Shown: positions 13,188-22,407, counted from the first letter of the stretch. The stretch is 64,000 bases of DNA from Leptospira gomenensis (GCF_004770155.1 NZ_RQFA01000026.1:6001-70000), one strand, 5' to 3'. Notes: generated from the sequence alone by a model not told the origin. Program-made: numbers and translations.

Positions 13188-13912
13188 GTCGTCTTCGTAG
13201 ACAACTTCTGGAAAGGAGCCGACGTAGGGACGAATCCCACGAAAACCGGGAGCGCTGGCTTCTTACGTACGCAGATATGATCACTCTACTTTTGGGTTTG
13301 TTCATCATCATGTATTCGATTTCGCAAGTGGATCAAAACAAACTAAAACAGGTTGCCGACGTAATCCGCGGAGGGTTCGGTTTGGGTGAATCCTTTTTCC
13401 AGGGGAACAATATCGCGATCGAAGAGGATCCGCTTCTTCAGCCGAGGACCCAATTATACCGTTTTTGGGAGCGCGTTAGTTACGCTTTAAAACGCCTGAA
13501 GGAAAAGGCCAAACTAAACATCGGAATCCAGGAAACCGAGGAGATTAAAATCGTGTTGTTCGGAACTTCGTTGGGAGAAGGACAGTTCCGTCCCGACGAG
13601 GACATGAACTTCGCCTTTCAAAAAATCTCCGAGATGTCCGGCGCCATGGACGTGGACATTTCCCTTAGAGTCCAGATTCCGTACGGAAACGAGGCCGCTC
13701 AAAAGGGATTTCGCAACGCCTGGGAATACAACGCTTATCGGGCCGAGCTGATAGCCGATTCTTTATCAAAAAATTATAATATACCAAAGGAAAGGATTTC
13801 GATCGAGGCTTCGAGCTCGTACAAGGCGCCGGAGAATTCACCATTAACTCCGGAAGGCAAGGCTTCCGGAGAACGGGTCGAAATTTTTATCCGCAAAAAA
13901 TCGCAACATTGA
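13184..13912 (+). CDS. MotB/OmpA-family flagellar-stator-like protein
   Basis: A 242-residue protein with an N-terminal basic stretch, one membrane segment (RWLLTYADMITLLLGLFIIM), and a C-terminal OmpA/MotB peptidoglycan-binding domain ending in NSPLTPEGKASGERVEIFI. Asp31 in YADM sits at the place of the proton-channel aspartate of MotB. MotB pairs with MotA to power flagellar rotation; no motA is adjacent, so this is an orphan copy or an anchor for another complex. The start is GTG, overlapping the previous stop. It is embedded among lipoprotein genes rather than flagellar genes. Confidence 0.88.
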   Translation: MSRLRRQLLERSRRRDESHENRERWLLTYADMITLLLGLFIIMYSISQVDQNKLKQVADVIRGGFGLGESFFQGNNIAIEEDPLLQPRTQLYRFWERVSYALKRLKEKAKLNIGIQETEEIKIVLFGTSLGEGQFRPDEDMNFAFQKISEMSGAMDVDISLRVQIPYGNEAAQKGFRNAWEYNAYRAELIADSLSKNYNIPKERISIEASSSYKAPENSPLTPEGKASGERVEIFIRKKSQH

Positions 13913-13923
13913 TCGGGAAATTT

Positions 13924-14352
13924 ATGAACGGAAAAAATTCACGTAGAATCTTAAAAATCGTTTCGATAGGAGTATTATTGTTTTGTTCAATCGTTTGCAA
14001 AAAACAATCCATCCCGAACGGCCTTATCGATGAAAAATGGAGAGAGGAATCGTCGGAACTGGTTTCGTCTTATTGTCAAAAATTGGCAGAGTGCGCCGAA
14101 AATCAAAAAGCGGATCTTAAGGAATCGACGAACGAGCTCGTTCGGGAACGTTTAAATCCGGCTTATTGTGCGGATAAATTCCGCAAATCGAACGCATATC
14201 TTCTTGCAAACGAGGATCCTGAAAAGATCAAACAAATCGTGCGAGGTTGTTTTAAATCCGTAATCATGGAGTCTTGTGAAAAAATCCGCACAGGAGTGAT
14301 CGTTATGTCCGCCGACTGTGCCGTTCTTCAGAACATTCAGTCGAAACGTTAA
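13924..14352 (+). CDS. Small seven-cysteine lipoprotein
   Basis: A 142-residue lipoprotein. The ATG at 13924 follows GGGAAA at a proper distance; a TTG at 13909, overlapping the MotB-like gene, is an alternative. The signal ends in LFCSIVC. The mature protein has the lipid Cys plus six more (SYC, AEC, AYC, RGC, ESC, ADC), spaced as in helical disulfide-bonded domains. I recall Leptospira-restricted lipoprotein families defined by sets of seven or four cysteines, and this fits that style. Function unknown; extracytoplasmic location is inferred from the disulfide pattern. Confidence 0.75.
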   Translation: MNGKNSRRILKIVSIGVLLFCSIVCKKQSIPNGLIDEKWREESSELVSSYCQKLAECAENQKADLKESTNELVRERLNPAYCADKFRKSNAYLLANEDPEKIKQIVRGCFKSVIMESCEKIRTGVIVMSADCAVLQNIQSKR

Positions 14353-14365
14353 CTTCGGTCAGATC

Positions 14366-15358
14366 ATGCTTCGCGGTCTCAAACGTCTCAATCGATACGA
14401 CAAAAAACTTTTCAAGATTCTCAAACTCGGAGGTAAGTTGACGAGTTTGAATCAGATCGGATTCTCCCGAAAAACAAAGGAAGGATTCCGGTTTCCGATT
14501 CATGCACTTCGTATCGGTACGGAAAAAGGTCTAAAAGAACATCCAGTCGGGATCGTAGCCGGTGTTCACGGATTGGAAACGATCGGTATTTTGGTTCTTC
14601 TCGATTTCTTGGAATACGTTCTGCATCCCGATTCAACCGGGTTTTTGCCCGAATTACAAAAAGGAAAATTGGGAATCGTAGTGTTACCCGTCGTTAATCC
14701 TGGCGGCGTGGTTTTAAAACAGAGATCCAATCCCGGCGGAGTGGATTTGATGAGGAACTCCGGAGTTGAAGCTGTTCGAGCGCTTCCGTTTTTCGGAGGT
14801 CAAAAAATTTCCAATCGTCTTCCTTATTTTAGGGGAAACGGATTGGAGCCGGAGTCCAGAGCGTTGTTTCGATTGATGCAGGATTGTTTTTTTCAAACGG
14901 AAAACGCGGTGATGCCGGTTTTGGATCTGCATTCCGGTTTCGGAACGATCGACAACGTATGGTGGCCTTACGCTTTTACGAAAACTCCCTGTCCCGATAC
15001 TCCTTTGTATCAAAAAATCGCGGATCATCTTAAGGATCATTGCGGCCATATTCATTTTCAATACGGACCTCAAAGCGAAACATATACGACCCATGGAGAT
15101 CTTTGGGATAGGTTCTACGATCAATATCGGACATACCAAGGTTTGTATCCCGCGATTTCCGGTTCCAAATTTCTTCCGATCACTTTGGAGATAGGAACTT
15201 GGTCGGATATCAAGGAGGATCCGACCAAACTTTTCCGTAAGCGCGGTATTTTTAATCCGGCTTCGTTTAACAAAATCGAAACGGTGGGTCGATACAGGGG
15301 TTTCTTGCGCGATTTTGTGCGTTTGGGGTTGAAAAAACCGAAAGATTGGGGTATTTAA
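14366..15358 (+). CDS. M14-like zinc carboxypeptidase (DUF2817-type)
   Basis: A 330-residue protein of the M14/succinylglutamate desuccinylase superfamily. Zinc ligands are read as His and Glu in GVHGLETIG and a second His in LDLHSGFG; the catalytic Glu is likely in TLEIGTW. NPGG and SGVEAVRALPFF fit the family. It likely removes a C-terminal residue from a peptide, perhaps of peptidoglycan, but the substrate is inferred only from the neighbouring envelope genes. The ATG at 14366 was preferred because an earlier in-frame start at 14318 would overlap the preceding gene. No signal peptide is visible, so it is probably cytoplasmic. Confidence 0.8.
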   Translation: MLRGLKRLNRYDKKLFKILKLGGKLTSLNQIGFSRKTKEGFRFPIHALRIGTEKGLKEHPVGIVAGVHGLETIGILVLLDFLEYVLHPDSTGFLPELQKGKLGIVVLPVVNPGGVVLKQRSNPGGVDLMRNSGVEAVRALPFFGGQKISNRLPYFRGNGLEPESRALFRLMQDCFFQTENAVMPVLDLHSGFGTIDNVWWPYAFTKTPCPDTPLYQKIADHLKDHCGHIHFQYGPQSETYTTHGDLWDRFYDQYRTYQGLYPAISGSKFLPITLEIGTWSDIKEDPTKLFRKRGIFNPASFNKIETVGRYRGFLRDFVRLGLKKPKDWGI

Positions 15359-15418
15359 ACGGAAATCAGATGGAATTCCAATGCGACTAAGCTATGGATT
15401 TCAAAATATTTGATTTAT

Positions 15419-16612
15419 CTAATTTTGAATATTCAAAAAATTTAAAATTCCATCGATCCCCGAGACGAAATCCTCCGGGTCCGCCAAAAGACCGAGAACG
15501 ATTTTTCCTGACGATTCCTCCTCCTGAAATCCGAACATTTCTCCCGGATGGACGTAGATCCTGCTTTTTTTTAGAAGTTCCAGGGCGAATTGTTCCTCGG
15601 GAAAAAAAAGGGCGCTTTCCAAAACGCAGTACCAGCCCGCTTGCGGAATTTTAGATCCAATTTTTCCGGCAACGTTCGCGCCCGCAAGAACGGACCGAAG
15701 ATACGCGAGATTTCTGCCGATTCGTTTTACTATCTGCGATTGTATCATATTTCTCCAGCGAAAAAGTTCCGGAAGTACGTTTTGAACGGGGGCATTGGCC
15801 GATAAATAAGTATCCGATATCAGCTCCAGATATTCGGCCGCTTTTTTTTTCCATTCTTTCGGTCCGCTTATCAGAATCCAAGACAGTTTCATACCCGGTA
15901 AACCCAGACTTTTGGAGAGACCGTTTACGGTTATTACGGGAGTTTTTTCATCAAGAATCGTACTGTGTTTTTCGTCCCCGTAAACGTAATCGGAAAAGAC
16001 CTCGTCGATGACCATAGGAATATTATGTTTTATTAATGTATTTCGTATCGATGCGAAATCCTCCTTGGTCAGGATCGATCCCGTCGGATTGTTCGGACTG
16101 ACAACCAGCAGAATTTTACTTCGAGAAAGGTCCTGCGGTTCCAAATCCTCCGGCCTCAACTTCCATCCGTTTTCTTTTTTAGTGCGGTAATGGATAGGGT
16201 TTAAATTTTCCATCGCGGATAGGAATTCGAACAAGGGATATCCCGGTGCGGGAATTAGGATCGAATCTCCCGGATCGCAGAACAATTTGAATAGATAGGA
16301 ATACGCTTCCGAAGAAGAGGAAACTAAAAAAAGATCCTCCGGATCGATGGTATATCCTTTGGACGCGTAGTAGTCGCAGACCGTTTTTCTCGCTTCCAAA
16401 ACTCCACGAGGATCCGGCCGATACGCGATACAATCCGCGGATTGAAACGCATGGGAAATCGCTTCCCTAGGATATTGAAATCCCATTTCCGTCGGATTGG
16501 AAGCGGTGAGATCGAAGTATTTGACGCCGTTACGATCAAAGTCGGATAAAACGGCGGCGAATTCGTTTTCTCCTTCCTGAAAGGAAAACCTCGAACTGAA
16601 ATCCGGTTTCAT
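15419..16612 (-). CDS. Class I/II pyridoxal-phosphate aminotransferase
   Basis: A 397-residue fold type I aminotransferase. The cofactor lysine is Lys234 in NGLSKSLGLPGMKLSW; SPNNPTGS and VIDEVFSDYVYG are the other cofactor-binding motifs, and an Arg near the C-terminus binding the substrate carboxylate is expected but not assigned. DLTASNPTEMG near the N-terminus is typical of the AspC/alanine-aminotransferase branch. The amino-acid substrate cannot be told from sequence. It lies downstream of the small DUF2905 gene, overlapping it by 4 nt, and converges with the carboxypeptidase gene. Confidence 0.9.
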   Translation of the reverse strand: MKPDFSSRFSFQEGENEFAAVLSDFDRNGVKYFDLTASNPTEMGFQYPREAISHAFQSADCIAYRPDPRGVLEARKTVCDYYASKGYTIDPEDLFLVSSSSEAYSYLFKLFCDPGDSILIPAPGYPLFEFLSAMENLNPIHYRTKKENGWKLRPEDLEPQDLSRSKILLVVSPNNPTGSILTKEDFASIRNTLIKHNIPMVIDEVFSDYVYGDEKHSTILDEKTPVITVNGLSKSLGLPGMKLSWILISGPKEWKKKAAEYLELISDTYLSANAPVQNVLPELFRWRNMIQSQIVKRIGRNLAYLRSVLAGANVAGKIGSKIPQAGWYCVLESALFFPEEQFALELLKKSRIYVHPGEMFGFQEEESSGKIVLGLLADPEDFVSGIDGILNFLNIQN

Positions 16613-16848
16613 GGCGAACCGCTTTTGAATTTTTGAACGACGTAAAAAATTGCTGATAACAAAACGCTGACAAGAACGGACGTCGTGACCGGAAAATAGA
16701 ATCGGAAGTTTTCTTTTTCTATCCGTATGTCCCCCGGTAATTTTCCGAGTTCGTTTAAGAAAGGAAATTTATTTCCATAAAGAAAAAAAATTCCGAGCAA
16801 AAAAAATAGAACGCCGAGGATCAAAAACGGTTTTGCGAAAGATTCCAT
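16609..16848 (-). CDS. DUF2905 small membrane protein
   Basis: A 79-residue protein with two membrane segments, about residues 8-25 and 53-71. Between them is the conserved DUF2905 core LGKLPGDIRIEKENFRFYFP. The family is widespread in bacteria and has no assigned function. The end overlaps the start of the aminotransferase gene (ATGA), so both come from one mRNA. Confidence 0.88.
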   Translation of the reverse strand: MESFAKPFLILGVLFFLLGIFFLYGNKFPFLNELGKLPGDIRIEKENFRFYFPVTTSVLVSVLLSAIFYVVQKFKSGSP

Positions 16849-16900
16849 AGTTTAAAAAACCTTAATCCTTTCCGCTTGCGCGGTCAAGGAGCATTCGGAT

Positions 16901-17629
16901 TTATTTACGGATCGGAACCGCATCCAAGGTTTGAAGTTCGATCTTTGTTTCCTTTTCCGGGCTTAGCAAGGGCACGTAGGACTTGATGAATATTTCGCCG
17001 GACTTTACGTACGGAACGTTTTCTTTGGTTAATTCCAAAAACATTCGGAAATAAAGATTTTTAACGCCAAATCCGCGTTTTGCGACCGTGCCTTCGAGGT
17101 AATAGGGTTTAAGAGAATTCTTTTCGTAATAAATCTTTCCTTTGAAGTGTCTCGGCGAGGATTGGAGCGGAGACACTTCGATTTCATAACAGAACTTATC
17201 CCGGATCGTCACCGGTCCTGAAATTCGGTACGAATAGTGATCCTGCGATTGATCGTCGAAAATCGGATACGTAGGCGAGGCCCTTTCCGGTTCGTATTCC
17301 TTCGGAGACAACGCCTGTCCGTTTTTTACGTAACTCAGCGCTACGATCACGGGCCTTTCATAGTAATATTCCACTCTACGCGTAGAAATCTGAGATACGG
17401 AAATTTTTTGACCGGTTTCGGAATTGGTTTCGGTTACGATCAAATCCCTCCTATAATCGATTCCTTTGAATTTGGAAATGGAATTGCGGGAGTTCTGTTT
17501 GATCGTTTCGAAAATTTGATTCAGATCCTCCTTTGCGGAGATTTCCCTTTCCGAAAAAAAAGTTCCTTCGAGGATATAAAGAATCAAAAATAAAAATTTC
17601 CATTTCATTCGAAAAGGGTTCGATTCCAT
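16901..17629 (-). CDS. Secreted protein of unknown function (possibly LolA-like fold)
   Basis: A 242-residue protein starting at the ATG at 17629 (a TTG at 17653 is possible) with an N-terminal export signal (FLFLILYILEGTFF). The mature part alternates short beta strands, for example KISVSQISTRRVEYYYERP and SYRISGPVTIRDKFCYEIEV, and looks like the LolA/LppX-type outer-membrane lipoprotein-sorting fold (DUF4292-like). That is a fold impression only. The location is probably periplasmic. No operon partner is obvious; the gap to the DUF2905 gene is 52 nt. Confidence 0.65.
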   Translation of the reverse strand: MESNPFRMKWKFLFLILYILEGTFFSEREISAKEDLNQIFETIKQNSRNSISKFKGIDYRRDLIVTETNSETGQKISVSQISTRRVEYYYERPVIVALSYVKNGQALSPKEYEPERASPTYPIFDDQSQDHYSYRISGPVTIRDKFCYEIEVSPLQSSPRHFKGKIYYEKNSLKPYYLEGTVAKRGFGVKNLYFRMFLELTKENVPYVKSGEIFIKSYVPLLSPEKETKIELQTLDAVPIRK

Positions 17630-17745
17630 TTTGATTGCACCGGGACGGAGCAAAATAATAAACCGAACCCTTTTCGATGCAAGAAATTATTCTTCCTCGG
17701 GTTAAAGATCCGAAAAAGCGGAGTTATCTTCCTGATCGAAGGCGT

Positions 17746-19305
17746 TTACGATTTCGGCCAATCCTCTAAGAGGAGGGAAGAAGCGCGTTTACTGAAAGCC
17801 ATAATCGTATAACTAGGATCAACGGAAACACCGGTCGGGAAAACGCTCGAATCCGAGACGTATAAGTTTTTGATTCCGTGCACCCTGTGTTTCCAGTCCA
17901 CTACACTACGGGAAGGGTCCGTTCCCATTCTGCATCCGCCTGCGGGATGAGGAGCCGCCATCATCATGGAAGCCGGCGATAGTTCCAAGGAATCGACCTT
18001 GTCGGTTTCCTTTTCGGAATCGATCCTCGTTTTTTTCATATCGGGAAGAAGCACCCACTCCGCTCCAGCCTTAAAGTTCAGTTGAACCTGTTTTCGTATA
18101 CAATCCCGAAGTACGGCCTTGGTCACCTTACCGAAGTTATACGTTACGGTTCTTTTTCCGGAGGAATTCACCGAGATATTTCCTAGTTCGGAAGGCACGT
18201 CGTCGATCCAACCGATCGTTCCTCCGAAATGCGGCAAACGTTTCATCATCTCTCTGTGTTCGGTTCCGAATCCGGGAATCAACGCCGCTAAACTTCCCGG
18301 TTGAAGCTGATTGGCCATGATCAAATATCCGCCTTCGACGTAACGTCCTTCCTGAAACCGAGCCAATCGAAATTCCTCCACTCCGAACGCGGAAGGAATA
18401 TTCCTCCATTGTAGGATCGGCTCTTTATAGAAGGCGTGGACGAAAGGGGACGGGTTGATCGCAAGAAACTCTCCCAATGCGGGAAGTTTCTTTTTGAATC
18501 CGTTTTTAAGCAGAAACGTGGAGCTTCCGAATCCTCCGGCCGCGATCACAAAGACGGGAGCTTCGAATTTCAAAACGATTTCGGATATTTTTCCGGAAGG
18601 ACGATCGATCATTACCGCCTCCAAAAATTCCACTTTGTCCCCTTTCATAGAAAGTTTTACGGCTTTGCAATCCGCATAAATATCAGCACCCAACGCCATC
18701 GCCCGGGGGATATGAGTTACCAGCTGGCTTTGTTTTGCCCCGAACATACATCCCTGCATACAATGCCCGGACTTCTGACAGTTTTTTCTCGCTTGCGGAA
18801 CCGGATTTCCTTCCCATCCGAGGGATTGAGTCGCTTTCCGTACGAGGTAATTCATTTTATTATGATATTCTTCTTTTGCCGGATGAACGTTCAACGTTTC
18901 ATCCAACTCTTTCCAATACGGTTTAAGATCCTCCGGTCCGTGTGCGTGGATTCCGTATTCGTTTCTCCATAACTCGAGTCGATCGTCCGGAGTTCTATAA
19001 CTATCCGCCCAATAATGAACGGAGGCGCCGCCCACGTTTTTACCGTAGACTAAGTTGATCGTGCCGCTTCCGTCCGTGGCCATGTTTCTTTCCGCGGAAA
19101 CTTTACCGGCCATATTCAATTCACGGTTATCGAATGTGCCCGTGTGATAATAACCTCCCTCTTCGATAAGGACCACCTTCTTTCCGTTTTTGGAAAGTTC
19201 GTATGCGAGAGTTGCACCTCCGCATCCCGTGCCCACTATCACCGCGTCCGCCCGAACTGTTCTCGATTCTCCCAGATTTTTCCATTCGTAAACGCGGCCG
19301 CTCAT
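17746..19305 (-). CDS. GMC-type FAD oxidoreductase, large subunit
   Basis: A 519-residue flavoprotein. The dinucleotide-binding motif VIVGTGCGGATLAYELS begins at about residue 23, and the C-terminal GMC block contains HPAGGCRMGTDP and NLYVSDSSVFPTGVSVDPS. A cysteine cluster NCQKSGHCMQGCMFGAKQS occurs near residue 170; similar clusters are seen in alcohol and sugar dehydrogenases of this family and could hold an Fe-S centre (inference). It probably oxidises an alcohol or sugar acid. The ATG overlaps the stop of the Tat-signal subunit gene by 4 nt, so the two should form a complex exported by that subunit's signal. Confidence 0.88.
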   Translation of the reverse strand: MSGRVYEWKNLGESRTVRADAVIVGTGCGGATLAYELSKNGKKVVLIEEGGYYHTGTFDNRELNMAGKVSAERNMATDGSGTINLVYGKNVGGASVHYWADSYRTPDDRLELWRNEYGIHAHGPEDLKPYWKELDETLNVHPAKEEYHNKMNYLVRKATQSLGWEGNPVPQARKNCQKSGHCMQGCMFGAKQSQLVTHIPRAMALGADIYADCKAVKLSMKGDKVEFLEAVMIDRPSGKISEIVLKFEAPVFVIAAGGFGSSTFLLKNGFKKKLPALGEFLAINPSPFVHAFYKEPILQWRNIPSAFGVEEFRLARFQEGRYVEGGYLIMANQLQPGSLAALIPGFGTEHREMMKRLPHFGGTIGWIDDVPSELGNISVNSSGKRTVTYNFGKVTKAVLRDCIRKQVQLNFKAGAEWVLLPDMKKTRIDSEKETDKVDSLELSPASMMMAAPHPAGGCRMGTDPSRSVVDWKHRVHGIKNLYVSDSSVFPTGVSVDPSYTIMAFSKRASSLLLEDWPKS

Positions 19306-19871
19306 GATTCCCCCAAGATTTTTTTGTAATAGATTCTAGATTCGCTCAGTTTTTCAGGAGGGTTTCCGAAAGGTCCTTCGTATGATATGGCTTTAAAGGT
19401 CGATTCGTGCCCGTAATACATCAATAAGACGGGCATTTTAAGATTTGCTAATGCAGCTCGAATCGTATCCGAGTCGGTCGATTCCTTCGACATCAGGAAA
19501 CGTTTCCGATCCTCTTCGTTTAATCTTGAAAAACGACTCCAATAACCAGTGATCAGCGGAAGGTATTCGAGGATCAGTATTAGATTTTTGAAGTCGTCGG
19601 TGATGCCGGAATCCACGAAAAAAAATTCCTCATCAAGTCTCCGTATAACTTCCGCTTTTTCTATGTCCGGAAAACCGATTTCCTGCGGCAGGATCGTCTC
19701 CGAATACGCCTGCAAAAATTCCGCTTCGGAAGTAGAGAAGAACAACGTTTTGGGAATCGAGGAGCGTTTTGAATTTTTGATGAAGAACACTCCGATACAA
19801 AGGCTGAACAGACCGCCGAGCCCGAAACCGAGCAGTTTTCTTCTTGAGAATTTTTCTGAAAACACGTTCAT
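19302..19871 (-). CDS. Tat-exported small subunit of the GMC oxidoreductase (gluconate 2-dehydrogenase subunit 3-like)
   Basis: A 189-residue protein starting with a twin-arginine signal (SRRKLLGFGLGG then a hydrophobic core). The mature part fits the gluconate 2-dehydrogenase subunit 3 family, with SEAEFLQAYSETILPQE near residue 48 and LPLITGYWSRFSRL in the middle. In such systems the subunit carries the folded flavoprotein across the inner membrane. It is first in a two-gene operon with the GMC subunit, sharing ATGA. No cytochrome c third subunit is next to it. Confidence 0.82.
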   Translation of the reverse strand: MNVFSEKFSRRKLLGFGLGGLFSLCIGVFFIKNSKRSSIPKTLFFSTSEAEFLQAYSETILPQEIGFPDIEKAEVIRRLDEEFFFVDSGITDDFKNLILILEYLPLITGYWSRFSRLNEEDRKRFLMSKESTDSDTIRAALANLKMPVLLMYYGHESTFKAISYEGPFGNPPEKLSESRIYYKKILGES

Positions 19872-19957
19872 CGTTCCGTGAGTATTCCTATCTCGGAATC
19901 GGTGTCAATTCTGAAAACGGGATTGACGAAACAATCGTTCGATTAACTTTGTAACGC

Positions 19958-20191
19958 ATGGCCGACAAAAACGATAAAGTCAAACAGAACGTTTCCGGAA
20001 AATATTATATCGATAACACTTGTGTGCCTTGCAACGATTGTTTGGAAGAAGCTCCGATGCTTCTCAAATATACGGACGACGAATCAAAGGTTTATTTTCA
20101 TAAACAACCTTCGAATCCCGAAGAGGAAATCGCGGCTAAAAAAGCCATGGAAATCTGTCCGGTCGAAGCCATCGGCAACGACGGAGAATAA
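19958..20191 (+). CDS. Single-cluster ferredoxin
   Basis: A 77-residue ferredoxin with Cys22, Cys25, Cys28 and Cys67 in TCVPCNDCLEEAP and MEICPVEAIG, the pattern of one [4Fe-4S] cluster. It is a cytoplasmic electron carrier. The partner is unknown; it is divergent from the GMC oxidoreductase pair across an 86-bp interval that must hold both promoters. The residue run between the clusters, with a KVYFHKQP strand, fits the Thermotoga/Bacillus type rather than the two-cluster clostridial type. Confidence 0.92.
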   Translation: MADKNDKVKQNVSGKYYIDNTCVPCNDCLEEAPMLLKYTDDESKVYFHKQPSNPEEEIAAKKAMEICPVEAIGNDGE

Positions 20192-20200
20192 TCCGTTTTT
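20181..20200 (+). terminator. Possible weak terminator at the end of the ferredoxin gene
   Basis: ACGGA pairs with TCCGT around a six-base loop that contains the TAA stop codon, followed by five T residues. The stem is short. A second small inverted repeat (CGGG/CCCG) follows directly. Confidence 0.35.
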
Positions 20201-20477
20201 GCCGGGTATTTTTTTGCCCGACGTATAATCGTTTTTTCTAATATTCTAATTTCTCATTTTTCGATTTCCTCCCTTGAACGTACGCACTTCTTTGTGGATT
20301 CCAATTCCGAATTTTTCCGTTTTTCGGGGTCCGTCGCGGAATTGCGGGTTTCAGCGATTCGATTTCGGAATACCTTTCTTCTGCTCGAAAAAAAAGTGCA
20401 TCGAAACGTTTTCAGCGTGAATGATTGTCTTTTTATGAAAGAATCTTGATTCTAAGACTTATACGGGCGGTTTTCTT

Positions 20478-22016
20478 TTGAATAAAATCAATCCCACGTC
20501 GGAGACTTTTTACAAATTCCTCGTAGAAAGAAGTTCAGAACTGATCTGTTACCATGAACCGGGCGGAAACTATATTTACGTCAGTCCTTCCGTCACTCCT
20601 ATGCTCGGATATCTTCCCGAGGAATTGATCGGCAAAACGCCGTACGATTTTTTTAATCCTTTGGATCGGGATAGGATTTCTAAAACTTCGCACGAACCCG
20701 TAAAACAAGGTAAAGGAATCGACTTGGTCGAATATCAATTCCTGAAAAAGGACGGGAGATACGTTTGGCTTCAGACGATCGCCCAGCCGATTCTCGACGA
20801 AAACGAAACCGTGATAGGAATATTAACTTCTTCCAGGGAATACAAGGGTTTGACGACGATCGTGGACGAATCGGAGCAGAGACGCGCTTTGGACGAAGTC
20901 CGTCTTTCCGAAGAAAAGTTCTACAACGCTTTTTTTTATTCCGGAGTAGGGATGGCGATCGTTTCCTTGGAAGGCAAATGGCTGGAAGTCAATCCTCACC
21001 TAACGGAGATTATAGGTTATACACGGGATGAAATTCTAAAATTGACGTTTCAGGATATAACACATCCGGACGACCTCGAAGAGGATCTGGGATTGGTGCG
21101 GGAGCTATTGGAGGGTAAACGCGATACTTATAGAATGGAAAAAAGATATTTCCATAAAAACGGAAATACGATTTGGATTCTTCTTATCGTTTGTATGGTT
21201 AGGGACGCCAATAAAAAACCTCTATTTTTCATTTCGCAAATTCAGGATATAACCGACCGCAAGAATATGCTTTCCGCCCTCATGGAAAAAAACGAAGCGC
21301 TTCAGAATTTGAGCAATCGACTCGCGGAAAGAAACGCGCAGCTGGAGGAATTCAATCAGATCGTATCGCATAACCTAAGGGCCCCGATCGGAAATATTTT
21401 CACTCTTGCGGGAATGCTCCGCGAAAAAGACGGTGCGGATAAAGAGGAGCTGCTCGAATCCCTCGAAATCAGCGCTAAGGATCTTATGACCACTTTGAAC
21501 GATATCGTGGAAGTGATTAAAATCAGAAGAAACCTGAATATAGACGCGCAGACCGTCTCGTTTCAGGACGCCTTTTTTAAAGTGCAAAATCTTTTATCGG
21601 CTCAAATCAAGGAAGTGGGCGCCGATATCCGATACGATTTTTCGGCGGCGCCCGAGATTCTTTATCCTAAAGTTTATTTGGAGAGTATCCTACTCAATCT
21701 TCTTAGCAACGCCTTAAAATACTCGGATCCGAGTAAACAAACCTTGATATCCTTCGTCTCATTCGTGGAAGAGAAAAAAATCTTTTTAGCGGTCCGAGAC
21801 AACGGGTTAGGGATTGACCTTAAAAAATACGGCCATCAGATATTTAAAATGAATAAGACGTTTCATCGTGAAAAAGAAGGGCAAGGTATCGGTTTATTTA
21901 TGACGAAGAATCAGATCGAATCCTTGGGAGGAGAAATCACGGTGGAAAGTACCCCCGGCAAAGGAACGACCTTCATCGTTAATTTCGATAAATACAATGA
22001 TTTCGAACAACGTTGA
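20478..22016 (+). CDS. PAS-domain sensor histidine kinase
   Basis: A 512-residue kinase without membrane segments. Two PAS domains lie at about residues 10-125 and 145-270, the second ending in the PAC motif FISQIQDITDRK. A coiled coil follows, then the dimerisation domain with His298 in FNQIVSHNLRAPIGN, and an ATPase domain with N-box LLNLLSNALKYS, G1 DNGLGIDL and G2 GQGIGLFMTKNQIESLGG. The signal is cytoplasmic or diffusible. The start is TTG, with no ATG option upstream of the first PAS domain. The receiver gene begins 1 nt after the stop, so the pair is a two-component system without a DNA-binding output. Confidence 0.9.
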   Translation: MNKINPTSETFYKFLVERSSELICYHEPGGNYIYVSPSVTPMLGYLPEELIGKTPYDFFNPLDRDRISKTSHEPVKQGKGIDLVEYQFLKKDGRYVWLQTIAQPILDENETVIGILTSSREYKGLTTIVDESEQRRALDEVRLSEEKFYNAFFYSGVGMAIVSLEGKWLEVNPHLTEIIGYTRDEILKLTFQDITHPDDLEEDLGLVRELLEGKRDTYRMEKRYFHKNGNTIWILLIVCMVRDANKKPLFFISQIQDITDRKNMLSALMEKNEALQNLSNRLAERNAQLEEFNQIVSHNLRAPIGNIFTLAGMLREKDGADKEELLESLEISAKDLMTTLNDIVEVIKIRRNLNIDAQTVSFQDAFFKVQNLLSAQIKEVGADIRYDFSAAPEILYPKVYLESILLNLLSNALKYSDPSKQTLISFVSFVEEKKIFLAVRDNGLGIDLKKYGHQIFKMNKTFHREKEGQGIGLFMTKNQIESLGGEITVESTPGKGTTFIVNFDKYNDFEQR

Positions 22017-22017
22017 T

Positions 22018-22407
22018 ATGAATTTCTGGCTGATCGATGATGATTCCATCTATATTATGATCGCAAAGCGATTTCTGGAGAAGGACGGAAGAACCAAAAA
22101 ACTGAGGGACTTCCAGGACGGCGAAATCGCCCTGCAGCAGTTGCAAAGTTTGAGCGGAGACAAGGACGAACTTCCGGACGCGATTCTACTCGATATCAAT
22201 ATGCCGTTTATGGACGGTTGGCAGTTCTTGGACGAATTCAAAAAAATCCGGGGAGATCTCGCTAAAAACGTCAAAATTTTTATGGTCAGCTCTTCCGTCG
22301 ATGAGCGAGACATCGTAAAGGCGAATTCGTTTCCCGAGGTGAAAGGTTATCTTTCCAAACCTCTCACACAGGATCATATTCAAAAACTCTACAACGATTT
22401 GACCTGA
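22018..22407 (+). CDS. Single-domain response regulator (receiver only)
   Basis: A 129-residue receiver domain. The acidic pocket is IDDD at the N-terminus, the phosphoacceptor is Asp59 in LLDINMP, the Thr/Ser position is VSSSV and the conserved Lys is in LSKPL. There is no output domain, so it acts by protein contact, probably with a downstream partner elsewhere. The start is likely the ATG at 22018 just after the kinase stop; an in-frame ATG at 21997 would overlap the kinase gene. Its 3' end overlaps the convergent SDR gene by 19 nt. Confidence 0.9.
   Translation: MNFWLIDDDSIYIMIAKRFLEKDGRTKKLRDFQDGEIALQQLQSLSGDKDELPDAILLDINMPFMDGWQFLDEFKKIRGDLAKNVKIFMVSSSVDERDIVKANSFPEVKGYLSKPLTQDHIQKLYNDLT

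Noticed and set aside
14318..14365. Earlier in-frame start for the M14 carboxypeptidase
   Set aside because: It would overlap the seven-Cys lipoprotein gene by 35 nt and adds residues unlike the family; the ATG at 14366 is better.
17600..17660. tRNA-like GGTTCGATTCC near 17617
   Set aside because: No acceptor stem, anticodon arm or D arm can be built around it; it is the coding start of a secreted protein.
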